Part shown: positions 33,519 through 40,889 of the stretch, one piece after another
Numbering within the stretch: the first letter of the stretch is position 1
How the letters are laid out: each line of letters starts with the position of its first letter
Assembly: GCF_019890675.1 (NCBI RefSeq)
Contig: NZ_JAIOAA010000004.1
Location: 248,001 to 312,000, forward strand
Source of the DNA: Micromonospora sp. PLK6-60
GTDB lineage: Bacteria > Actinomycetota > Actinomycetes > Mycobacteriales > Micromonosporaceae
Direction: 5' to 3'
Length of the DNA: 64,000 nt
Made by a program: the position numbers and the translations under genes
Notes under the pieces: model-generated
Told to the model about the DNA's origin: nothing
The model's input: only the letters and a program-made list of their open reading frames with translations
Database searches by the model: none

Positions 33519-33535
33519 AAGCGAGGGGCGAGATC

Positions 33536-34402
33536 GTGGCGAGAGATCTGTTGCTGGCGGTGGTGGTGCTGGCGCTGGCCGGGGCGGCGGTGGTCGGCCG
33601 GCCACCGGCCGGCGAGGACGCCCCGGAGGCGGTCCGCCGTACGCTGCGCCGGTGGCGCTGCGCCGGTCTGATCCTCGGCGTGGTCGCGGCCGGCGTCGCC
33701 GTCAACGCCGACGAACTGGGCCGCGGCGTGATGGTCGCCGCACCGCTGTTCGGCCTCTGCGTACTCGCCGGGGTGGTGGTCGGGGAAGCCCGGGTCGTGC
33801 GGCTCCCTGGGTCGGTCCGGACGGCCGCGGTCGAGACCCGGCACCTGCGGCACTTCCTGCCGGCCTGGGCGGCCCCCGCGGTGGCCGTCGCCGGCGGTGC
33901 CCTCGTCGTCCTGCTGGCCCTGACCACCGTGGCCGGCTCCGCCGACGACCTCGGGCGGGCCGGCCGCCGGCTCAGCTACGCCTGCCCCGACTTCGCCGGC
34001 AGTCACGGCCCGTGGGCCGGCTCGTTCTACAGCCTGCCGCTGGCGCTGGTCGTCGGGGCCGGGGTGGTGCTGGCCGTGCTGGCGCTGCGCCGGGTCGTCG
34101 GCCGGCCCCGGCCGCTCGACGCCGCCGGAGAGCTGGTCCGCGACGACGCCGAGCGGCGCCGTTCCGGACGCGCCGTCACCGGCGCGTGCGGCCTGCTGGT
34201 CACCCTGCCCCTGATCGGCGTCTCACTGACCACCGCCGCCGCGCTGCTGGCCAACCCGTGCCGTCCACTGTGGTGGACCGTGGCGGTATGGCTGCTGCAC
34301 CTGCTCGTGCCCGCCTGGCTGGCGCTGCTCGCCTGGAGCGTCGCCGCCGTCGTCGCCACCGACGTCCGCCCGGCCCGGGCCACGGTGACGTCCCCGCGAT
34401 GA
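33536..34402 (+). CDS. Multi-pass membrane protein encoded with a GntR regulator
   Basis: This 288-aa protein has six to seven hydrophobic helices, including LLLAVVVLALAGAAVVG at the start and ALLAWSVAAVVATDV near the end. It has no recognisable transporter signature. It overlaps by 4 nt (ATGA) a YtrA-type GntR regulator gene, an arrangement common for ABC-type or membrane-stress operons. The GTG start lies right after element E4. Family not recognised. Confidence 0.6.
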   Translation: MARDLLLAVVVLALAGAAVVGRPPAGEDAPEAVRRTLRRWRCAGLILGVVAAGVAVNADELGRGVMVAAPLFGLCVLAGVVVGEARVVRLPGSVRTAAVETRHLRHFLPAWAAPAVAVAGGALVVLLALTTVAGSADDLGRAGRRLSYACPDFAGSHGPWAGSFYSLPLALVVGAGVVLAVLALRRVVGRPRPLDAAGELVRDDAERRRSGRAVTGACGLLVTLPLIGVSLTTAAALLANPCRPLWWTVAVWLLHLLVPAWLALLAWSVAAVVATDVRPARATVTSPR

Positions 34403-34779
34403 CGCCGCTCCTCCAGGTCGACGTCACCGACCCGACACCCCCGTACGAGCAGTTGCGCCGGCAGTTCGTCGACCTGATCGGCTCGGGGGCGCTGCCCGTC
34501 GGGGAGCGGCTGCCGCCGCTGCGGCAGCTCGCCGCCGACCTCGGGCTCGCGGTCGGCACGGTCGCCCGCACGTACCGCGAGTTGGAAGCCGCCGGGCTGG
34601 TCCGGTCCCGGCGTGGCGGCGGGACCCGGGTGGCCGCGAACCCGGCGCGGCCCGCCGGGGAGCGGGCCCGCGCCCTGGACGACCTGGCTCTCGGGTACGC
34701 GCGGCAGGCCCGGCTGCTCGGCGCGGACCGCGACGCGGCGCTCGACGCGGTGCGGAGGGCCTGGCCGGCGGAGGGCTGA
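34399..34779 (+). CDS. GntR-family (YtrA-type) transcriptional regulator
   Basis: This 126-aa protein has a full GntR winged helix (PPYEQLRRQFVDLIGSGALPVGERLPPLRQLAADLGLAVGTVARTYRELEAAGLVRSRRGGGTRV, residues about 14-77). It has only a short helical tail, as in the YtrA subgroup, which lacks a large ligand domain. It is translationally coupled to the membrane protein upstream, which it probably regulates together with itself. Confidence 0.85.
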   Translation: MTPLLQVDVTDPTPPYEQLRRQFVDLIGSGALPVGERLPPLRQLAADLGLAVGTVARTYRELEAAGLVRSRRGGGTRVAANPARPAGERARALDDLALGYARQARLLGADRDAALDAVRRAWPAEG

Positions 34780-34822
34780 TCCAACCGTTCCGCTGAGCCT
34801 CCGCTGGCGCCCGTATCCGATC

Positions 34823-35185
34823 ATGGTCGGCATGTTCCACCGCAAGCGCCGCAAGAAGAAGTCCCGCTCCGATTCGAGCGTCTGTGACGCCCTGGACTGC
34901 TGCGACTGCGGCCTGATCTCGCTGTCGCTCACCTTCGCCTCGGTGGTGGCCGGGGTGACCCGGGCACCGGTGGCCGACCGGGCCGGGCGGGCCGCCATCC
35001 TCGGCTACCGGCGGTGGCTGTCGCACCGCTGGCCCGGGCAGTGCCGGTTCACCCCCAGTTGCAGCGCCTACGGCCTGGCCGCCGTGGAGCGGTACGGCCT
35101 GGCGGTGGGTGGGCGGCTGGCCGCCGCCCGGGTGCGCCGCTGCAAGCCCGGCGTGCCGCGCGGCACCCGCGATCCGCTGCGCTGA
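34823..35185 (+). CDS. yidD: YidD-type membrane protein insertion efficiency factor
   Basis: This 120-aa protein contains the YidD core, ILGYRRWLSHRWPGQCRFTPSCSAYGLAAVERYG, with the three conserved Cys residues, and ends with RRCKPG. YidD assists YidC-dependent insertion of membrane proteins. It carries an unusual basic N-terminal extension (KRRKKKSRSD) followed by a Cys cluster (ALDCCDCG). An ATG three codons downstream is an alternative start. It is not next to rnpA-yidC here, so it may be a second copy. Confidence 0.85.
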   Translation: MVGMFHRKRRKKKSRSDSSVCDALDCCDCGLISLSLTFASVVAGVTRAPVADRAGRAAILGYRRWLSHRWPGQCRFTPSCSAYGLAAVERYGLAVGGRLAAARVRRCKPGVPRGTRDPLR

Positions 35186-35217
35186 CGCGGACCCCAACCG
35201 TCCGCCGCGGATGCTGG

Positions 35218-35517
35218 CTAGGCTCGGCTCCTGCTCCGGTGCCGCCGGTACTGCCGCAGGGCCACCCGCACGACGACCACCGGCAGGATCACCAACGCGG
35301 GAACGGCCAGCATCGTCCAGTCACCACCGACCAGATTGCCGGTGCCGAGCAGCACGATCGAGGTGCCCTGCCACAGCAGTTCGCGCCCGCTGAACGACTC
35401 ACCAGGCAACGGGCGCCGGCCCCGGCGGCGCTCCTCCCGCACGAGTTGCGCTCCGCTGAGCAGGAACAGCAGGCCCAGCCCGAGGCAGAGCCAACCCGCC
35501 ACCACGGCATCAAACAT
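35218..35517 (-). CDS. Small membrane protein, hypothetical
   Basis: This 99-aa protein has two to three hydrophobic helices (VVAGWLCLGLGLLFLLSGAQL and WTMLAVPALVILPVVVVRVAL) and a basic C-terminus. No family is recognised. It lies convergent to yidD. Confidence 0.55.
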   Translation of the reverse strand: MFDAVVAGWLCLGLGLLFLLSGAQLVREERRRGRRPLPGESFSGRELLWQGTSIVLLGTGNLVGGDWTMLAVPALVILPVVVVRVALRQYRRHRSRSRA

Positions 35518-35552
35518 GACGCACCTCCCGCCAACGGCTCACGGCGGCCCGA

Positions 35553-36602
35553 TCATCCCTGCTGGAACACCTCGAAGTCACCCCGGAAGATCTTGTACAT
35601 GTGCGCCAGGCTGGTGCACATGAACTCGATCTGTTCCTTCCACATGACCGTCTGCTCCCAGATCAGCTTCGCGGTGCCGACGAGGACGTCCCACAGCTCC
35701 TTCACCAGGCGGAAGAACGTGCCCAGGTACTTGCGCCAGTCGGTGGCGCTGAGCAGCAACGCCAGCACCCGGCGGATCTTCTTCTCATAGAAGTTGGTGA
35801 CGAACACCAGCGAGCCGATGATGTACCCGTACGACTGGGCGAGGGCCTCGCACTCCTGCTGGAAGGCGTTGCAGCCCTGCGCCAGCGCGTCGAACCCGGG
35901 CACCCAGCGCTGCCGGATGGTCTCCTCGAACAGCTCCGCCGGGCTGCCGGAGTGGTGACCCCCGCTGGTCCAGTGCGGCGCCAGCACGTCCATGCCCTGG
36001 GCCAGGTCGCGGGAGATCGCCCGGAAGCCGTGCTCCAGCTCGCCGAACCCCTCGCCGATATACCGCACCCGCCCCCAGTCCCCGACCGCGAACTCCATAA
36101 TCTTGGAGAAGAGGTCGAAGCCGGTGAGGGCCTTGATGACGCCGTTGATGTCGCCGATCGTGCCGTGCGCCAGGGCCTCGACGTCGCCGAGCGCCGACTC
36201 GAAGGCCGGTGGGGCCGGCGACACCTGCGCCCCGCCGGTGAACGCCCCGCCGGCGCTCGACGGGTGCGCCTCCCAGGACTCGTCGACGGTCGCCCAGCGC
36301 TGCCCGACGGTCTCCATCGTGGCGGTGTTCGCCTGCTCCGCCCGGTCGTACAGGCCCGCCGAGTAGCGCAGGTTGTACGCCAGGGAGGACATGCCGGCGT
36401 GCGCGCCGGCGGCCATGTTCAGGGTGAACTCGACCATGACCTCCAGCGGCGCCCGCGCCGGCCACAGCGTCCCGTCCAGGCCGTCCCGGTTGTCGCAGTG
36501 CTCGCGGCAAAACTGTTGCAGGGTGGCGAGGGCGCCGTCCCGGTCGGCCTCGATCTGCTCGGCGTAACCCCGCAGGTAGTCGGGGTCGACCTGCATGCTC
36601 AT
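35553..36602 (-). CDS. Type VII secretion-type (ESX-like) helical protein
   Basis: This 349-aa protein is almost entirely helical with no signal peptide. It starts DPDYLRGYAEQIEADRDGALATLQQF, the kind of amphipathic N-terminal helix seen in actinobacterial WXG/ESX-type substrates, and has a Gly/Ser/Pro break near residue 118 before a long helical C-terminal half. No canonical WXG is visible. Its start overlaps by 4 nt (ATGA) the stop of a smaller acidic protein gene, as in the two-gene ESX substrate layout. Role inferred from shape and context only. Confidence 0.5.
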   Translation of the reverse strand: MSMQVDPDYLRGYAEQIEADRDGALATLQQFCREHCDNRDGLDGTLWPARAPLEVMVEFTLNMAAGAHAGMSSLAYNLRYSAGLYDRAEQANTATMETVGQRWATVDESWEAHPSSAGGAFTGGAQVSPAPPAFESALGDVEALAHGTIGDINGVIKALTGFDLFSKIMEFAVGDWGRVRYIGEGFGELEHGFRAISRDLAQGMDVLAPHWTSGGHHSGSPAELFEETIRQRWVPGFDALAQGCNAFQQECEALAQSYGYIIGSLVFVTNFYEKKIRRVLALLLSATDWRKYLGTFFRLVKELWDVLVGTAKLIWEQTVMWKEQIEFMCTSLAHMYKIFRGDFEVFQQG

Positions 36603-36967
36603 TCCGGCTCACCGACCATCCGCCGCCCCTCCGGCGAGCGCAGATAGTCCCGCATCTGCTGCATCCGGGCGTCCGTCCAGACGTGCACCTTGCGCCCGTC
36701 CGGGTCGTCGGTCTGCCCGGAGAGCACCTCGGCCCAGGTCAGCTCGCCGCGGGCGATCTTGTCGCGGACCGCGCGGTATTCCGGTGGGGCGTCCGCCGGC
36801 ACCGCGTCGTCGTCACCGTCGTCGTCGGGCTCCCGGTCGTACGCCTCGATCCGCGCGTGCAGTTGGTGCCGCCACTCGACGGCCGCCTGCTGCATGGCGT
36901 CGCGCCGGCCGCGCAGCCGGTGTTCGATTTCCCCCATGATCCCCAGGATTTCTGACATGCCAGACAT
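36599..36967 (-). CDS. Small acidic protein paired with the ESX-like protein
   Basis: This 122-aa protein has a helical N-terminus (MGEIEHRLRGRRDAMQQAAVEWRHQL), a very acidic middle (DDDGDDD) and a helical C-terminus ending in VGEPE. It overlaps the next gene by 4 nt. It may be the chaperone or partner of the larger ESX-like protein. A second ATG three codons downstream (36958) is equally possible. Family not recognised. Confidence 0.55.
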   Translation of the reverse strand: MSGMSEILGIMGEIEHRLRGRRDAMQQAAVEWRHQLHARIEAYDREPDDDGDDDAVPADAPPEYRAVRDKIARGELTWAEVLSGQTDDPDGRKVHVWTDARMQQMRDYLRSPEGRRMVGEPE

Positions 36968-37175
36968 GCTGGCAGCCGGCGGCTCGCCGCGAGGCCCGCG
37001 CCGGCGTCCTTTGTGGCCGGCCGGGCGGTTTGTGCCTTCACGCTGTCCCCATCCCGACGACCGCACCCGCCCCTCGACCTGCGGCGGCGCCGGGCCGGTC
37101 GGGACGTGCCGCTCGACGGCCGCGGCACGCCGGGCCGGTGACGAGGCGCCGAGGTTCGGCCTTGAGCCGGGCCGG

Positions 37176-37610
37176 TCAGGGCGGGCCGAAGTCCGGCACG
37201 GTCAGCGACCCGTCCTCGGCCAGCGAGAACCCCGGGTTGTGCGCGATCTCCCACACGTGCCCGTCCGGGTCGGTGAAGCAGCCGGCGTACCCGCCGTAGA
37301 AGGTCTCCCGGGCCGGTCGGGTGAGCGTCGCCCCGGCCGCCACCGCGTCGGCGAGGATCGCGTCGACCTCGGCCCGGGAGCGGACGTTCTGCGCGAGGCT
37401 GAGCCCGCCGAACCCGTCGACGCCCCGGTCGGTCACCCCCGCGTCCTCGGCGAGTTTGCCGCGCCCCCACAGCACCAGCGCCAGCCCGCCGGCCTGGAAG
37501 AAGACGGTCTCCTCGACCTCCTGGCCGCGCCAGCCGAGCCGCTGATAGAAGGCGCGGGCCCGGCCGACGTCGGCGACCCCGAGGGTGATCAGGCTGATCC
37601 GCTGCTCCAT
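37176..37610 (-). CDS. VOC-family (glyoxalase/bleomycin-resistance fold) protein
   Basis: This 144-aa protein shows both beta-alpha-beta-beta-beta modules of the VOC fold (ISLITLGVADVGRARAFYQRLGW and YGGYAGCFTDPDGHVWEIAHNP). Glu in WEI is the usual metal ligand. The exact reaction is unknown. The ATG at 37610 lies at the start of the first module. It follows a second VOC gene on the same strand. Confidence 0.85.
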   Translation of the reverse strand: MEQRISLITLGVADVGRARAFYQRLGWRGQEVEETVFFQAGGLALVLWGRGKLAEDAGVTDRGVDGFGGLSLAQNVRSRAEVDAILADAVAAGATLTRPARETFYGGYAGCFTDPDGHVWEIAHNPGFSLAEDGSLTVPDFGPP

Positions 37611-37689
37611 GCCCGCCAACCTAACCGCCGGACCGGCGCGGCCGGCGTGGGCCGTGCCGCTTGCACCGACATGGTCGACAGGACGCGGG

Positions 37690-38067
37690 CTACTCCGGGC
37701 GGTGGCAGACCGCCTCGACGTTGTTGCCGTCCGGATCGCGGACGAACGCGCCGTAGTAGGTCGGGTGGTATTCCGGCCACAGCTTCGGCTCGTGCAGCAC
37801 CTCCGCCCCGGCGGCGACCGCCGCGTCGCGGAACGCCCGCACGGCCGCCCGGTCCGGGGCGGTGAACGCGATGTGCGCCGGCAGCGGCTGGTTGCCGTCG
37901 CCGGCCGGCTCCAGCCAGAAGTCGGGGGTGTCGACCCCGTAGCCGATCGGGCCGGGCTCCAGCATCCGCCGCCCGCCGAGCGGGGCCAGCACGGCGTCGT
38001 AGAAGGTGGCGCTGGCCGGCAGGTCGCGCACCTGGACGGAGAAGTGATCGAGCACGTCAGCCCCCAT
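37690..38067 (-). CDS. VOC-family protein
   Basis: This 125-aa protein has the VOC blocks LDHFSVQVRDLPASATFYDAVL and YYGAFVRDPDGNNVEAVCH, like PhnB/glyoxalase-type enzymes with metal ligands His and Glu. It lies 79 nt upstream of another VOC gene and divergent from an ECF42-type sigma gene, a frequent neighbourhood for such proteins. Substrate unknown. Confidence 0.85.
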   Translation of the reverse strand: MGADVLDHFSVQVRDLPASATFYDAVLAPLGGRRMLEPGPIGYGVDTPDFWLEPAGDGNQPLPAHIAFTAPDRAAVRAFRDAAVAAGAEVLHEPKLWPEYHPTYYGAFVRDPDGNNVEAVCHRPE

Positions 38068-38141
38068 TTCATCGTGTCGGCCCGGCCAGCCTAGGCGCGG
38101 GCGGTGACATTTCCTTGAGAACGTCGGACCGGGCTGCTGTC

Positions 38142-39413
38142 ATGAGCCCTGTGACGGAGCCGGAGGCAGCGCGGCGCACGGTGGAGACGGTCTGGCGGAT
38201 GGAGTCCGCCCGGGTGGTCGCCGGCATCGCCGGGGTGGTGCGGGATGTCGGCCTGGCCGAGGAGTTGGCGCAGGACGCGCTGGTCGCGGCCCTGGAGCAG
38301 TGGCCGCGCGACGGGGTGCCGGCCAACCCGGGGGCGTGGTTGACGGCCGTGGGCAAGCGCCGGGCCGTCGACGCGCTGCGCCGCCGCCGGACGCAGGAGC
38401 GCACCCTGGCCGAGTTGGGCCGCGACCTCGACGATGGGGTCACGCCGGATCTCGACGCGGCCGTCGAGGAGACCATCGACGACGACCTGCTGCGGTTGAT
38501 CTTCGTGGCCTGCCATCCGGTCCTGTCGCCGATCGCCCGCGCCGCGCTCACCCTGCGCCTGCTGGGCGGGCTCACCGTCGGCGAGATCGCCCGCGCCTTC
38601 CTCACCTCCGAGTCGACAGTCGGGCAGCGGATCACCCGCGCCAAGCAGACCCTGGCCACCGCGCACGTCCCGTTCGAGGTGCCCGGCCCGGCCGAGCGGT
38701 CCGAGCGCCGGGACTCGGTCCTCGAGGTCGTCTACCTGATCTTCAACGAGGGGTACGCGGCTACGGCCGGCGACGACTGGGTGCGCCCCGCGCTGTGTCA
38801 GGAGGCGCTGCGGTTGGCCCGGCTGTTGCAGGCCCTGATGCCGGGCGAGCCGGAGGTGCACGGGCTGGCCGCGCTGCTGGAGATCCAGGCGTCGCGCACG
38901 GCTGCCCGGTCCGGCCCCGACGGCGCGCCGATTCTGCTCAACGACCAGGACCGCGGCCGCTGGGACCAGCTGCTCATCCGCCGCGGGCTGGCCGCCCTCG
39001 ACCGCGCCCGGACGCTGGGCGACCCCGGCCCGTACACGGTGCAGGCGGAGATCGCGGCCTGCCACGCGCGGGCGCGTACCCCGGAGGAGACGGACTGGGC
39101 GCGGATCGCCGGGCTGTACGCGGACCTCGCCCGGATCGTGCCCTCGCCGGTGGTGGAGCTGAACCGGGCCGTCGCCGTGGCCCAGGCCGACGGCCCCGCC
39201 GCCGGCCTGGAACTGGCCCGGAGGCTGGCCGACGAGCCGGCGCTGGTGCACTACCACCTGCTGCCCAGCGTGCTCGGTGACCTGCTCGCCCGGCTGGGCC
39301 GGCACGAGGAGGCCCACGCCGAGTTCGCGCGGGCGGCCCAGCTCACCGGCAACGCCCGGGAGCGGGCGTTGCTGCTCGACCGGGCCGCCGCGTGCCGCTC
39401 GAAAAAATCTTGA
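38142..39413 (+). CDS. ECF42-type RNA polymerase sigma factor with C-terminal TPR-like extension
   Basis: This 423-aa protein has sigma regions 2 and 4 (VGLAEELAQDALVAALEQW and GLTVGEIARAFLTSESTVGQRITRAKQTL) followed by a ~200-aa helical C-terminal extension, as in the ECF42 group. These factors lack a classical anti-sigma factor; the extension and DGPF/YCII proteins are thought to be part of their control. A YCII-type gene lies 77 nt downstream. I chose the ATG at 38142; an upstream start at 38115 is possible. Confidence 0.9.
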   Translation: MSPVTEPEAARRTVETVWRMESARVVAGIAGVVRDVGLAEELAQDALVAALEQWPRDGVPANPGAWLTAVGKRRAVDALRRRRTQERTLAELGRDLDDGVTPDLDAAVEETIDDDLLRLIFVACHPVLSPIARAALTLRLLGGLTVGEIARAFLTSESTVGQRITRAKQTLATAHVPFEVPGPAERSERRDSVLEVVYLIFNEGYAATAGDDWVRPALCQEALRLARLLQALMPGEPEVHGLAALLEIQASRTAARSGPDGAPILLNDQDRGRWDQLLIRRGLAALDRARTLGDPGPYTVQAEIAACHARARTPEETDWARIAGLYADLARIVPSPVVELNRAVAVAQADGPAAGLELARRLADEPALVHYHLLPSVLGDLLARLGRHEEAHAEFARAAQLTGNARERALLLDRAAACRSKKS

Positions 39414-39490
39414 ACCGCGATGTCGGATCCCGGGTGAGCCGTTCGACGCGTCGGTGAAAGCGCAGATGCGAGATGAGAGGAACCACTGCG

Positions 39491-39862
39491 ATGCGTTACA
39501 TGCTCATGCACAAGCTGGACGAGAACACCCCCGGCGCCTTCGACCCGAGCCCTGAGTTCATCCAGGACATGGGCGGCTACATCGAGGAGGTCGCCAAGGC
39601 CGGCGTGCTGTTGGCCGCCGAAGGGCTGGAGAAGAGCAGCGAGGAGTCCGCGCGGGTCACCGTGACCAAGGGCAAGGCCACCGTCATCGACGGGCCGTTC
39701 ACCGAGACCAAGGAGCTCATCGCCGGCTTCGGCCTGCTGGAGGTCCGGTCGAAGGAGGAGGCGGTCGAGTGGGCCAAGCGGTACGCCGACCTGTTCGGCC
39801 GGCACGGCATCGACGTGGAGGTGGACGTGCGTCGGGTCAGCGAGGGCCCGATGGAGAGCTGA
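39491..39862 (+). CDS. YCII-related (DGPF) protein
   Basis: This 123-aa protein has the DGPF motif as VIDGPFTETKELIAGFGLLEV, typical of the YCII-like proteins linked to ECF42 sigma factors. The fold is a ferredoxin-like dimer. It lies immediately downstream of such a sigma factor here, and may be part of its regulon or control. A GAGAGGA ribosome site supports the start at 39491. Confidence 0.9.
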   Translation: MRYMLMHKLDENTPGAFDPSPEFIQDMGGYIEEVAKAGVLLAAEGLEKSSEESARVTVTKGKATVIDGPFTETKELIAGFGLLEVRSKEEAVEWAKRYADLFGRHGIDVEVDVRRVSEGPMES

Positions 39863-39876
39863 CAGCGCCGACGGGG

Positions 39877-39912
39877 GGCCACGGGGGTGCCCGATCGGGA
39901 ACCCCCGTGGCC
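39877..39912 (+). terminator. Terminator hairpin after the YCII gene
   Basis: A perfect 12-bp stem (GGCCACGGGGGT with ACCCCCGTGGCC) closes a 12-nt loop, 15 nt after the stop. Confidence 0.75.
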
Positions 39913-39952
39913 GGCTCGGTCACATGCCCGGGCGGTCCGCCGTCAACCCGGC

Positions 39953-40786
39953 ATGAGAAACCTGGTACGCGCCCTCACCGCCCTGCTCGGCCTGATCACG
40001 GTGGCGGTGGGGGTGTGGGCGCTCACCGCGCCCCGGTCGTTCAGCGAGTTCGTCGGGTTCCCGCCGCACGAGCACTTCGTGCACGACATCGGCGCGTTCC
40101 AGTTCGGCATCGGCGCCACCCTGCTGTTGGCGCTGATCTGGGCGGACCCGCTGCTGGTGGCGCTCGCCGGCTTCCTGGTCGGCGCGGTCGCCCACACCGT
40201 CAGCCACCTGATGGACGACAGCCTCGGGCAGAGCGTCCAGGTGGCCCTGTTCGCCGTGCTCGCCACCGTCGCCCTGGTCGCGCGCTGGCGGGAGCGGCGC
40301 TTCCTGGTCGGCCGGCTCGGCCCCGCGCCCGCCCCGGGCTGGGCGGCGTTGCACGGGCAGAAGACCGTGGCGTTGACCAGTCGCCGCCGCGACGGGACCC
40401 CTGTCGCCACGCCGGTCAGCATCGCGGTGGCCGGGGACGTCGCGTACGTGCGCAGCTTCGAACGGGCCTGGAAGACCGTGCGGATCCGCAACGACCCGCA
40501 CGTCACGGTGGCGCCGTCGACCGCGCGCGGTGTCCCGGTGGGACCGGCCGTCCCGGCCGTCGCGCGCCGGCTCACCGGTCCGGAGTACGCGGCCGCGCGG
40601 CGCGCGCTCGCCGCCAAGTATCCGTTGCTGCACGGCGTGCTGGTGCCACTGTTTCATCGGGTGGGCCGGCGGCGCACCGGGCGGACCGTGCACTTCGCGC
40701 TGACCCGGGAACCGGAACCGACCCCCGGCGCCGCAGAGCCGGCGGAGGGGCAGGGGCGACCGGTCCGGCTCACCGTCACCGGCTGA
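39953..40786 (+). CDS. Fusion of a small membrane domain with an F420-type PPOX domain
   Basis: This 277-aa protein has four membrane helices in residues 1-110 (NLVRALTALLGLITVAVGVWALTAP, FGIGATLLLALIWADPLLVALAGFLVG and LFAVLATVALVARW), with HExF-like loop text, followed from about residue 125 by a split-barrel domain (KTVALTSRRRDGTPVATPVSIAVAGDVAYVRSF, then KTVRIRNDPHVTVAP). That barrel matches PPOX-class F420-dependent reductases, so the cytoplasmic domain may use deazaflavin F420. The membrane part resembles DUF4345/DoxX-like four-helix domains. Fusions of this type are unusual; the start at 39953 is the first ATG before the first helix. Confidence 0.7.
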   Translation: MRNLVRALTALLGLITVAVGVWALTAPRSFSEFVGFPPHEHFVHDIGAFQFGIGATLLLALIWADPLLVALAGFLVGAVAHTVSHLMDDSLGQSVQVALFAVLATVALVARWRERRFLVGRLGPAPAPGWAALHGQKTVALTSRRRDGTPVATPVSIAVAGDVAYVRSFERAWKTVRIRNDPHVTVAPSTARGVPVGPAVPAVARRLTGPEYAAARRALAAKYPLLHGVLVPLFHRVGRRRTGRTVHFALTREPEPTPGAAEPAEGQGRPVRLTVTG

Positions 40787-40889
40787 CGCCAGCGCGACCG
40801 TCGGCAGGCCGCTCCGCGAGGCGTCCGAAAAGGATTGCTGCCGGACGGTAGGATTCACTCGGAGTGACGCGACCGACACGGGGGAAGCG

